A stretch of DNA of 64,000 bases from Thiomargarita sp. (GTDB taxonomy: Bacteria > Pseudomonadota > Gammaproteobacteria > Beggiatoales > Beggiatoaceae). How positions within the stretch are numbered: the first letter of the stretch is position 1; every line of letters begins with the position of its first letter. This document shows positions 26,052 to 33,553 of the stretch, piece by piece. Location: NCBI GenBank assembly GCA_020721005.1, contig DYNP01000004.1:126652-190651 (forward strand). Reading direction: 5' to 3'. The translations under genes were made by a program, and so were the position numbers. The notes beneath the pieces were generated by a model. The model did no database searches, was not told where the DNA came from, and was given only the letters and a program-made list of their open reading frames with translations.

Positions 26052-26453
26052 ATGTTTACTAAACATGCAGAGAGAATTAAATTTTTTCGTACTTTAAAAG
26101 GGTGGACACAAGAAGATATGGCTGAAAAATTAAATATGTCAGTCACGGGATATGGCAACATTGAGCGCGGGGATACTAATGTCAGTTTGCTAAAATTAGA
26201 GGAAGTCGCAAGAGTTTTAGGCATAGAATTACAAGAATTATTTTCATCAACTGGGAAAGTATTAATTAGTTTTGGAGAGAAAAATAACAACAGTAACGAA
26301 TATCAAATAATTAATTCACAAGATAACTCAGAATTAGAATTTATTATAAAACAGCAAAATAAAGAAATTACTCTACTTCAAAAAAGAATTGAAGATTTAG
26401 AAGAAATTATTAAATTATTGAAAAGAACAACAAATTTTGATCCCAATCATTAA
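26052..26453 (+). CDS. XRE-family transcriptional regulator with C-terminal coiled coil
   Basis: The 133-residue protein has an N-terminal Cro/C1-type HTH (about 4-64; IKFFRTLKGWTQEDMAEKLN, then MSVTGYGNIERGDTNVSLLK) and a C-terminal coiled coil (about 95-128; EFIIKQQNKEITLLQKRIED). I use the ATG at 26052; the TTG at 26037 is less likely. It is divergent from the lipoprotein-membrane gene run, so it is a natural candidate to control it, and its coiled coil may multimerise or read a partner. Confidence 0.85.
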   Translation: MFTKHAERIKFFRTLKGWTQEDMAEKLNMSVTGYGNIERGDTNVSLLKLEEVARVLGIELQELFSSTGKVLISFGEKNNNSNEYQIINSQDNSELEFIIKQQNKEITLLQKRIEDLEEIIKLLKRTTNFDPNH

Positions 26454-26461
26454 AGATATAG

Positions 26462-26545
26462 GACTTACGCATTGACGGCATTCCGAAATTGTGGATTGAG
26501 ATATTCTTTACCGGGAATAAAGCTATTGATGAAGGCGACGACCAA
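26462..26545 (-). pseudogene. 3' remnant of a Y1-type transposase
   Basis: The minus strand encodes VVAFINSFIPGKEYLNPQFR followed by NAVNA and stop. This matches the C-terminus of the degenerate transposase at 21964 (FINSFIPSKDYLNPQFLTAF) almost residue for residue, and the same TAGGACTTACGCATTG sits over the stop. Upstream homology ends at about 26545. Confidence 0.7.
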
Positions 26546-26680
26546 CACATCCTACACAAGATAGAAGGCGCCATCAAAAAATTAAGTTATAATACAGCCA
26601 TTTCAAACCCAGCATGAAACTCTGTCGTAACTGTTAATAAACTATTCATTTTCATCCATTCAATTCAATTGGAGAGCACC

Positions 26681-27025
26681 ATGAAACCTATATTCATTCT
26701 ACCTTTATTCTTCGTCGCAAGCAGCCTGTATTGGGTGCAAGCAGCTGATAACCCACCTCCCGGCACCCAACCTGCTTCGGGTCAACACCTTGAATTGATT
26801 GGGAAAATTACTCGTTCCACTGAAGGAGTTTATCTGCTCAACACCGCGCCTAACCTTTATTATGTACCTAAGAATTTGCCAGATTTGTTCAAACAAGATA
26901 ACCTCTGGGTTAAAGCAGAAGTGCTTATTATTGGGGGGCATTTTACTATACAGGAATATAACCTAGGAGACCGATCATGTCGCTACAAATCATTGCACAA
27001 TTTATTGCCCAAAAACCAATTTTAA
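26681..27025 (+). CDS. Small secreted/periplasmic protein
   Basis: The 114-residue precursor, starting at the ATG at 26681 behind GGAGAGC, has a signal peptide (MKPIFILPLFFVASSLYWVQA, cut before ADNPPP). The mature part is a short beta-rich domain (LELIGKITRSTEGVYLLNTA, LWVKAEVLIIGGHFTIQEYN) reminiscent of an OB-like fold, ending in a basic tail. The last 49 bp overlap the next gene in another frame, so the final about 16 residues may be non-essential. I do not recognise the family. Confidence 0.6.
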   Translation: MKPIFILPLFFVASSLYWVQAADNPPPGTQPASGQHLELIGKITRSTEGVYLLNTAPNLYYVPKNLPDLFKQDNLWVKAEVLIIGGHFTIQEYNLGDRSCRYKSLHNLLPKNQF

Positions 27026-27303
27026 CTCCAGCCCAACAAACTGCATTATTGGCCCGCATTCAACCATTTTTCGGCAGCGTAACCCATTTGGGCGATTTAG
27101 CAGATACCTTAGCGGAATGGTGTATGGACAATAACATAGACTTGGAATTGCCCAAAGCCACTCGCGCCGCAGGTAATCCCCCCGCTAAACCTGTGACCCC
27201 GGAAGAATATCAAAAATGGGTCAAAGACCTTTTAAATGTCATCAATCCCCACCAAACCGCCGCCCAAACTGCCACAAACCAAGAAGAAGATAAGGACAAA
27301 TGA
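26977..27303 (+). CDS. Hypothetical cytoplasmic protein
   Basis: This 108-residue helical protein (MSLQIIAQFIAQKPILTPAQ...) has a Pro/Lys linker and an acidic tail (ATNQEEDKDK). No signal or membrane segment is seen. It overlaps the preceding secreted-protein gene by 49 bp and the next start codon by 4 bp (ATGA at 27300), so the three are expressed together. The compact helical N-terminus resembles small adaptor or effector-associated domains, but I cannot name one. Confidence 0.55.
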   Translation: MSLQIIAQFIAQKPILTPAQQTALLARIQPFFGSVTHLGDLADTLAEWCMDNNIDLELPKATRAAGNPPAKPVTPEEYQKWVKDLLNVINPHQTAAQTATNQEEDKDK

Positions 27304-27633
27304 CCGAGTTTACTGTAAGCAGCCTGACCTTATATGCCTATCAACTCGCCAGCGATACCGATAATGCAGGAGCGTTTGGAACGCTTGGTGGTATTTATTG
27401 CGTCAACTTTAGAAAGTGCGGCAATTTCGGTTAAAGTGGATTATCAGCATCAGTTGGCTCATGATGTGTTTGGGAATTGCTATTCCATGGTCAGCAGAAT
27501 AATCGGGGAACATTTAACAGGTATTGTTACGCATTTGGGAGTGGGATTGTTGTTTGGTGGGGTGGCGCTGGGTATTTTGTGGGTGTCTTCTGCTCTGGTT
27601 AAAAAGAATAAACCACCCCTTGCCCCTCCTTGA
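27300..27633 (+). pseudogene. Frameshifted small membrane protein gene
   Basis: An ATG at 27300, coupled to the preceding stop, opens MTEFTVSSLTLYAYQLASDT followed by DNA. That frame then runs into a stop after about 44 codons. A second frame continues from about 27365 with MQERLERLVVFIASTLESAA, a helical part, and a C-terminal membrane helix (GIVTHLGVGLLFGGVALGIL), up to 27633. Both halves look protein-like and abut, so a single-base change near 27365-27370 probably split one gene of about 110 residues; a start at the internal ATG (27334 or 27364) is the alternative. The C-terminal codons run into a CCCCTCCTTGATAAGGA mini-palindrome. Confidence 0.5.
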
Positions 27634-27673
27634 TAAGGAAGGGAATGAGGGGGAGATTGTTATACAAGAGGAT

Positions 27674-27722
27674 CAAAAAAACCACTCCCCCTCTTTTCTG
27701 TCAAATAAGGAGATGGAGTGGT
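27674..27722 (-). terminator. Rho-independent terminator of cysC
   Basis: On the minus strand ACCACTCC and GGAGTGGT pair around a loop of about 26 bases with further short pairing (ATCTCC with the G-rich part), followed by TTTTTTG. It begins about 18 bp after the cysC stop codon. The same palindrome style recurs at 27612-27634. Confidence 0.7.
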
Positions 27723-27740
27723 TGCAGAGCTCATTAAGCC

Positions 27741-28358
27741 TTAGGTTTTGCGACTGTAAGTGCCTCTTTGAACGAGATATTCTAAGATTTGATCCACACA
27801 TTCATCCACACTTTGCTCACTGGTGGGAATGCACAATTCAGGAGTTTCTGGAGATTCATAAGGGGAAGAAATTCCGGTAAATTCCTTAATTTCCCCGGCT
27901 CGGGCTCGTTTATACAAACCCTTCACATCCCGCTCCTCACATACAGAAAGAGGACATTCGCAATAAATTTCTACAAAATCTTCCTTGATCAGGTCCCGAG
28001 CCTTTTTGCGATCAGCACGAAATGGGGAAATAAACGCTGTTAAGACAATGATCCCAGCTTCCATAAACAACTTGGCCACTTCGCCTACTCGACGAATATT
28101 TTCCTCCCGAGCCTTATCCGAAAATCCCAAATCCCCACACAATCCATGCCGTACATTGTCACCGTCCAACACAAAAGTGCGATATTTCATTTGATAAAGC
28201 CTTTCCTCCAAAGCATGCGCCAAAGTAGATTTGCCTGAGCCGGATAGACCCGTGAACCAGAGGACCACGCTTTTATGCTCATTCAATAAGGCGCGACGTT
28301 CCCGAGTTACTGTGGCATGATGCCAAACGGTATTACTGCTTTTTGAAGTTACTGTCAT
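27741..28358 (-). CDS. cysC: Adenylyl-sulfate (APS) kinase
   Basis: The enzyme phosphorylates adenosine 5'-phosphosulfate to PAPS, for sulfate assimilation or as sulfate donor for sulfotransferases. From the ATG at 28358 it has 205 residues, the usual length. Seen: P-loop GLSGSGKST (about 37-45), [48 protein letters not shown] with the catalytic serine, and [20 protein letters not shown]. It stands alone without cysND; its own terminator follows. A longer frame to 28454 adds non-conserved sequence. Confidence 0.95.
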   Translation of the reverse strand: MTVTSKSSNTVWHHATVTRERRALLNEHKSVVLWFTGLSGSGKSTLAHALEERLYQMKYRTFVLDGDNVRHGLCGDLGFSDKAREENIRRVGEVAKLFMEAGIIVLTAFISPFRADRKKARDLIKEDFVEIYCECPLSVCEERDVKGLYKRARAGEIKEFTGISSPYESPETPELCIPTSEQSVDECVDQILEYLVQRGTYSRKT

Positions 28359-28568
28359 AGTAGAACCTTTGCTTAATCGTGAAAAAAATGGAAATCTAAA
28401 TTGCCTTATTGGAAATAACGTGAGCTTTATTGCAATATTAACGCCAATTGACACATAATTTTGAAAATGGTCATGAGTTTACCCGGAGTTGTTTTTAGTA
28501 TTACCTAAATGAGGATTTCTATACAGCAAATGTAGGATGGGCTGACGATAGAAAGCCCATCAATAACC

Positions 28569-28742
28569 AAGATCCATCTGTCCGTGAATACGCATGGTAT
28601 GCCGCTCAAAGTGATTATCACAGAAGGGACCGCTACAAATTATAGCCAAACCGGGACCTTGATCGAAGAGAGTAATGCTCAGACACCACTTGCCGAAAAC
28701 TCGCCAACCATCGCTTGTCTGTTGGCAGAAACTGAATCATAA
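28569..28742 (+). pseudogene. IS5-family transposase fragment
   Basis: An internal frame reads KIHLSVNTHGMPLKVIITEG followed by TATNYSQTGTLIEESNAQTP and a stop at 28740. This is the conserved second-Asp region of IS5-family DDE transposases (TKIHLAVDAHGMPVRVIITEGT...), although the residues expected after LIE are already degraded. Nothing of the N- or C-terminal parts remains. It lies 47 bp before the palindromic element at 28789, whose relative at 1350-1650 has IS5-like ends. Confidence 0.65.
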
Positions 28743-28788
28743 TACATGATTATTATCTCTAATTGAATTGCTAGAAAACAAAGGTAGG

Positions 28789-28881
28789 TTGGAGTAGAGG
28801 CTTTAGCCGATCAGCGGTCGGCCCTTGCCATTTGTGTGTGGGAGGATGCCTACGGCTGACCGGCTAAAGCCTCTATTCCAA
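28789..28881 (+). repeat. Palindromic core, copy 2
   Basis: This 93-bp palindrome with arms TTGGAGTAGAGGCTTTAGCC and GGCTAAAGCCTCTATTCCAA aligns with copy 1 (1437-1531, opposite strand) and copy 3 (54663-54759) including the unpaired centre (CCATTTGTGTGTGGGAGGAT). The right arm also forms the first unit of the following tandem array. Confidence 0.8.
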
Positions 28882-29226
28882 CGTACTTTCTAGAGCCCCA
28901 TTCCGGCTAAAGCCTCTACTCCAATCTACCTTCTAGAGCCCCATTCCGGCTAAAGCCTCTATTCCAACGTACTTTCTAGAGCCCCATTCCGGCTAAAGCC
29001 TCTACTCCAATCTACCTTCTAGAGCCCCATTCCGGCTAAAGCCTCTATTCCAACGTACTTTCTAGAGCCCCATTCCGGCTAAAGCCTCTACTCCAATCTA
29101 CCTTCTAGAGCCCCATTCCGGCTAAAGCCTCTACTCCAACGTACTTTCTAGAGCCCCATTCCGGCTAAAGCCTCTACTCCAATCTACCTTCTAGAGCCCC
29201 ATTCCGGCTAAAGCCTCTACTCCAAC
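28860..29226 (+). repeat. 43-bp tandem array, 8.5 units
   Basis: Each unit is CCGGCTAAAGCCTCTA[CT]TCC, AA, then [CGTACTTTC / TCTACCTTC] and TAGAGCCCCATT. Units alternate between the CGTACTTTC and TCTACCTTC forms almost throughout, giving an 86-bp higher-order period. Starts fall exactly every 43 bp (28860, 28903 ... 29161, 29204). There are no unique spacers, so it is not a CRISPR array. Confidence 0.95.
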
Positions 29227-29292
29227 GGGGATTTTCCTTTTATTTTTTCCTATCTCATCTTTATCGCATCATTTACTTTTGCAAGAGGTCTA
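29227..29292. mobile_element. Right end of the MITE-like element
   Basis: About 66 bp ending TTACTTTTGCAAGAGGTCTA match 1585-1650 closely (GGGATTTTCCTTTTATTTTT against GGGATTTCCCTTTTATTTTT). It marks the right terminus of the larger relative 28789-29292. No matching left terminus (TAGACCTCTTGCAAAAGTA) is seen upstream, so this copy has lost its left end. Confidence 0.7.
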
Positions 29293-29363
29293 CTATAATT
29301 TGATATTCCAATCAACCAAATAGGATGGACAATACTTTTAATTGCCCACCCTTATTCTACCGC

Positions 29364-29708
29364 CTACGACTGCTTACAAGCGGCTTTGGCTGCCTCCATT
29401 TGACTGGGATAACATTGAAGAGTACTTGATACACACCATTTCTTACCTTCCTCTTCAAAGGTAATTTCATGTTTGCTGCCATCTTCAGAACATTGAATAA
29501 CATAACGCCGTCGCTCCAAATAAAACTCTTTTACACAGGATGGAGTATCAACACAAGATTTACTGAAAAACTGATGAAGATTCCCAAATGAATAGGAAGC
29601 AGCCCAAGAAAAACGAACTTCAAGCAAATCGCGGCTCACTGTGTTGACACCTGAAACGAAAATCATAGTAAAGTTGAGACAAACAATTAATGCAAATAAT
29701 AAATTCAT
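29364..29708 (-). CDS. Small secreted six-cysteine protein
   Basis: The 114-residue precursor has an N-terminal signal (MNLLFALIVCLNFTMIFVSG) and, in the mature part, six cysteines (KSCVDTPSC, VIQCSED, KWCVSS, LQCYP, AACKQS), an even number that fits disulfide bonding in the periplasm or outside. The spacing and the KHEITFEEEGKKWC segment do not match a family I know. It is a single gene after the repeat array, with its promoter toward 29709-29972. Confidence 0.6.
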   Translation of the reverse strand: MNLLFALIVCLNFTMIFVSGVNTVSRDLLEVRFSWAASYSFGNLHQFFSKSCVDTPSCVKEFYLERRRYVIQCSEDGSKHEITFEEEGKKWCVSSTLQCYPSQMEAAKAACKQS

Positions 29709-29972
29709 GGCTACTACTCCTACGCTAAATCTGCCTGGGCAGATCCGTTAATTTAGTGGTCAACTTATTCAGTACCTGATTTAACAAGTACTCTTCACCT
29801 ATAAAAATTACCTCCGCTGAAATAAACGAATCAAGTACTGCTGATCTTGGGTCATTTTCCCACTCGTCACTATAACTAAAATTAACTGCAGTTAAAAGAA
29901 TTGATTATAAAATAATTAAAACTCCGCCTCCATACACATTTCACCTTCTACCCTTTATCCTCACAACACACC

Positions 29973-30950
29973 ATGACCCCCTCTCGCTATCAAGCCTTCT
30001 GGAATCTCTTCTACATAGATGACAATCAACCCCAACCTTCACCCATTCTGCTCGTCCGAAAACAAGTCTACATCATCCCTTCCAAAGCCGGCTTCTTCTT
30101 TGGACTGGTCCTCCTGGTCATGCTACTTGGCGCCATGAACTATAACAACAGCATGGGATATGCCCTCAGCTTTCTCCTTGCCAGTTTAACCCTCACTTCC
30201 ACCTTCCACACCCAACGCACCCTGTTAGGTCTCAAAGTGAGCTTGGGCAAAGTGGTGCCAGTATTCGCAGGAGAAAATGCCCACTTCCAACTCTGGATTG
30301 ACAACCGCAGCCAAGCAGCCAAGCATTCCCTATTCTGGCGCCATGAAAATACCTACCCCCACACCACTGACATTTCAATCAGCATTCCCACTGACCAACA
30401 ACTGACCCTAACCATTCCAGTCCCAACTTCCCAAAGAGGCCGAATTGCCTTGGGAAAATTACGAATCTACACCCATTTTCCCCTGGGGCTGTTCTACGCT
30501 TGGTCATACATTCACCTAGACACCACCACCTTAGTCTACCCACGACCCCTTGGCCACCCCATTTTACCCGGAGGACACCAAAGCGAAAACGCTGGAGAAG
30601 GTTACCCGGTAGAAAGTAAAGGAGACGATTTCATGGGATATCGAGACTACCAACTTGGAGACTCCCCTCGACACGTTGATTGGAAAGCCGTGGCTCGGGC
30701 TCAACCTTGGCTGATCAAACAATTTGGAGGCTTGGAAATCTCCACCGTTTGGCTAGACTGGGAACAAGTCAAACACCTCAACTCCATTGAAGCTGCCCTT
30801 TCCCAACTGTGCCTATGGATACTAATTGCTGAAGGACAAGGAGCCCTCTACGGCCTAACTTTACCTGACCAACATTTTGAACCCGACATCGGAGAACGTC
30901 ATCGAGAACGCTGTTTACAAGCCCTCGCCCTATTTGGACAAAACCCATGA
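29973..30950 (+). CDS. DUF58 domain protein
   Basis: The 325-residue protein has two adjacent membrane helices (about 37-75; GFFFGLVLLVMLLGAMNYNN) and a cytoplasmic DUF58 domain with GDDFMGYRDYQLGDSPRHVD followed by WKAVARAQPWLIKQF, a von Willebrand-A-like region. DUF58 proteins are encoded with a MoxR ATPase and a TgpA-type transglutaminase in many bacteria. Here the transglutaminase follows with an ATGA overlap, but no MoxR gene precedes it. The exact role in the family is not established. Confidence 0.88.
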   Translation: MTPSRYQAFWNLFYIDDNQPQPSPILLVRKQVYIIPSKAGFFFGLVLLVMLLGAMNYNNSMGYALSFLLASLTLTSTFHTQRTLLGLKVSLGKVVPVFAGENAHFQLWIDNRSQAAKHSLFWRHENTYPHTTDISISIPTDQQLTLTIPVPTSQRGRIALGKLRIYTHFPLGLFYAWSYIHLDTTTLVYPRPLGHPILPGGHQSENAGEGYPVESKGDDFMGYRDYQLGDSPRHVDWKAVARAQPWLIKQFGGLEISTVWLDWEQVKHLNSIEAALSQLCLWILIAEGQGALYGLTLPDQHFEPDIGERHRERCLQALALFGQNP

Positions 30951-32929
30951 AACCCGATTCCTCCTCAACCACCACTCTCCACTGGCTTAGCCTCACCCTA
31001 ATTTTAGTAAGCCTACCCCATCTGAGCCAGCTGAGTCTGTGGATACTCCCCGTCTTACTGATCCTGATCGGCTGGCGTTATCTTATCGTTCTCAAACACT
31101 GGTCAATTCCCAACAGATGGATACGATTCTTCTTCTTCCTTATCGCATCCTCCACTATCTTCCTCACCTACCTCAGCCTATTTGGAAGAAACTCTGGAGT
31201 AGCCCTACTCATCGTTCTAACTGCCCTAAAAATCCTAGAAATGGCCAACCGACGAGACGCCCTACTCATCTGTTTTTTAACCTATTTTCTCGTCATCACC
31301 AACTTTCTATACTCCCAAACTATCTTCACAACCCTGTACATGGGAATAGTCGTCTGGATTGCCACTGCCACCCTGATCACCCTCAACGATCCCAACCACA
31401 GCCTAACCTCTCGAGAAAAACTCAACCTCTCTGGACGACTCTTGGCCCAAGCCCTGCCCCTAATGATCGTTATATTTATCCTATTTCCACGCATTTCTGG
31501 CTCCTTTTGGGCACTTCCCAAAGATGCCCATGGCGCCCTCACTGGACTCAGCGACCACATGTCTTTGGGCAACCTCAGTGAACTGAGCCTGTCCGACGAA
31601 ATTGCCTTCCGTGCCAAATTCACTGGAGACCCTCCTGCGCCCGCTCAAAGCTACTGGCGAGGTCCCACTTTATGGTTATCAGACGGTTGGGAATGGCGCT
31701 CTTCCTCCCGACCCACCTATTTACAAAACCCAACTGCCTACCTTAAAACTATTGGCCCCCCACTTAACTACTCTGTAACCCTAGAGCCCCACAACCAAAC
31801 CTGGCTATTTGCCCTGGACCTGCCAATCACCATTCCCCACAAAGCCAGCCTGACCACCGACTATCAACTGCTGGCCAAACAACCTGTGCAGCAAAGAATA
31901 CGATATAAAGTCAACTCCCAACTATTTTACGAACTGCACCACATCACCCCACGCCTTCGTCACCAGGCTCTGCAATTGCCCGCTGGCAAACATCCTCGTG
32001 CAGTAAATCTTGCCCAACATTGGGCCAAACTCCACACGCAACCCAAAGATATTGTTGAACAAGCTCTTCGTTACTTCAATGAGCAACCCTTTGTTTACAG
32101 CTACACTCCAGCCCCCTTAAGAACTGATCCCATTGACGAATTCCTATTTGAGACTCGTCAAGGATTCTGTGAACACTATTCGGCAGCCTTTACCATATTA
32201 ATGCGGGCGGCTGGCATTCCCACAAAAATTGTCACCGGCTATTTGGGAGGCACTTTAAACCCTATTGACGGCTATATGGTCATTCGACAACGAGATGCTC
32301 ATGCCTGGAATGAAGTATGGCTAACCGGTCGAGGTTGGGTACGTATCGATCCCACCGGAGCTGTGGCCCCGGAACGCATAGAACGTGGCAACACCCTCAC
32401 TCCTGAAACTGTATTGGGAATGGAATGGACATCCGACTCCCCCTTTTTTAAATGGGGACAACAGATGAGAAACAGTTGGGAAGCCCTAAACAATGGCTGG
32501 AATCAATGGGTATTAAATTATGACATGACCCGCCAAAAAGAATTCCTAACTTGGCTGGGATTTAAAAACGTAGACTGGCAAAACCTCATGCTCACTGGAA
32601 TGGCCACTGCCGCTCTCCTACTGATTGTCATGGCCATTTGGACGTATTGGCACCCCCCAAAACCACATCGAGAACTTGTACAACAACTCTATGATCAATT
32701 CTGTAACCACTTGGCCCGGCAAGGCTTAATTCGTCAAGCCAGCGAGGGACCTCTGGCCTTTGCCCAACGAATTAGCCAAAAACATCCGGAAATAAGAGAC
32801 GATATCCAAACCATCACCCACCTGTACATTAAAATACGCTATCAAAGTCGACCTGAAGCCTTGCCTGAATTAAAAACCACTGTCAAATCATTCTGTTCCT
32901 CTCTTCAACCCATCATCACGAAAAAGTAA
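30947..32929 (+). CDS. TgpA-like membrane transglutaminase (DUF3488-Transglut_core-DUF4129)
   Basis: The 660-residue protein has about six N-terminal membrane helices (about 10-190, DUF3488), a periplasmic transglutaminase-like domain (about 370-475), one further helix (about 540-565; LMLTGMATAALLLIVMAIWT) and a cytoplasmic C-terminal DUF4129-type tail. The catalytic triad is visible: C408 (RQGFCEHYSAAF), H452 (DAHAWNEVW) and D468 (RIDPTGAV). The Pseudomonas relative TgpA is essential and periplasmic. Its substrate is not known to me. It forms a two-gene operon with the DUF58 gene. Confidence 0.92.
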   Translation: MKPDSSSTTTLHWLSLTLILVSLPHLSQLSLWILPVLLILIGWRYLIVLKHWSIPNRWIRFFFFLIASSTIFLTYLSLFGRNSGVALLIVLTALKILEMANRRDALLICFLTYFLVITNFLYSQTIFTTLYMGIVVWIATATLITLNDPNHSLTSREKLNLSGRLLAQALPLMIVIFILFPRISGSFWALPKDAHGALTGLSDHMSLGNLSELSLSDEIAFRAKFTGDPPAPAQSYWRGPTLWLSDGWEWRSSSRPTYLQNPTAYLKTIGPPLNYSVTLEPHNQTWLFALDLPITIPHKASLTTDYQLLAKQPVQQRIRYKVNSQLFYELHHITPRLRHQALQLPAGKHPRAVNLAQHWAKLHTQPKDIVEQALRYFNEQPFVYSYTPAPLRTDPIDEFLFETRQGFCEHYSAAFTILMRAAGIPTKIVTGYLGGTLNPIDGYMVIRQRDAHAWNEVWLTGRGWVRIDPTGAVAPERIERGNTLTPETVLGMEWTSDSPFFKWGQQMRNSWEALNNGWNQWVLNYDMTRQKEFLTWLGFKNVDWQNLMLTGMATAALLLIVMAIWTYWHPPKPHRELVQQLYDQFCNHLARQGLIRQASEGPLAFAQRISQKHPEIRDDIQTITHLYIKIRYQSRPEALPELKTTVKSFCSSLQPIITKK

Positions 32930-32961
32930 GTAACTGATGTTACGCAATAACTTTAGCTTTT

Positions 32962-32994
32962 CTCTCATTCCCATGCAGAGCATGGGAATGAGAG
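32962..32994. repeat. 33-bp perfect-arm palindrome
   Basis: CTCTCATTCCCATG and CATGGGAATGAGAG pair around CAGAG. It lies just after the transglutaminase gene but has no T-run, so it reads as a REP-type hairpin. Its ATTCCCA...TGGGAAT theme echoes the hairpins at 18146-18395. Confidence 0.65.
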
Positions 32995-33156
32995 AATGCT
33001 CGAATGTCACATTCAGATAGTCCGTATATAGCGCGATAGACAGTTCATTTTTATCTTCACATTATACAACAATTATCTCTACACTGCGTAACATCAGTAA
33101 GTAACCTGGGTTTGACAAGAAAATAACTATTTTTCAATTGGATAACTCATTCTCCC

Positions 33157-33540
33157 ATGATCCAACTTCCCCCAACCACCCTGGCAGACAAAATTATCTT
33201 ATTGCTGGCCCTTGGTTTTTTGAGCTGGCTATACTGGACTTACTGGTTTAAAACCTCACACAACCAAGCCGAATATGCTATTATTTCAAGCCCCTACCAA
33301 ACCAAACGAGTGGAATTGTATATTCCACAACACCTGCTGATCCAAGGTCGACTTGGGAACAGTCGTGTGGAAATTCAATCTGGAAAAATTCGTTTCACCC
33401 ATTCCCCCTGTCGAAACAAATACTGTATTCACAGTGGTTGGTTGACAACCAGCGGAGAATTTGCGGCCTGTCTGCCTAACCAAGTTTCTATACAACTCTA
33501 TGATCATCAAGGTAATTTATTAGATGCTGTCAGCTACTAA
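33157..33540 (+). CDS. NusG domain II-containing membrane-anchored protein
   Basis: The 127-residue protein has an N-terminal membrane anchor (about 10-28; KIILLLALGFLSWLYWTYWF) and a NusG domain II-like beta domain with the typical SPCRNKYCIHSGW, then FAACLPNQVSIQL. The conserved Cys-x-x-x-x-Cys plus a later Cys is a hallmark of this family, often found near ApbE or redox genes. No such neighbour is present here; a convergent CorA gene follows 13 bp away. The molecular role is unknown. Confidence 0.8.
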   Translation: MIQLPPTTLADKIILLLALGFLSWLYWTYWFKTSHNQAEYAIISSPYQTKRVELYIPQHLLIQGRLGNSRVEIQSGKIRFTHSPCRNKYCIHSGWLTTSGEFAACLPNQVSIQLYDHQGNLLDAVSY

Positions 33541-33553
33541 AGCCCAATTTTGC

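Larger units (their letters stand above)
28359..29363. other. Kilobase of repeats and relics without intact genes
   Basis: Besides the IS5-type fragment, the palindromic core and the 43-bp array listed separately, this stretch holds a short REP-like word pair TGTAGGATGGGCTGACG / AAAGCCCATC at about 28531-28562 that resembles the pair at 37564-37680. The first 130 bp hold the cysC promoter region. No intact coding sequence is seen. Confidence 0.6.

Noticed and set aside
27524-27880. 118-residue plus-strand frame across the cysC terminator
   Set aside because: It spans the mini-palindrome and terminator and overlaps the cysC 3' end; no coding character.
28860-29226. Possible CRISPR array
   Set aside because: The 43-bp units are contiguous with no unique spacers, and no cas gene is present.
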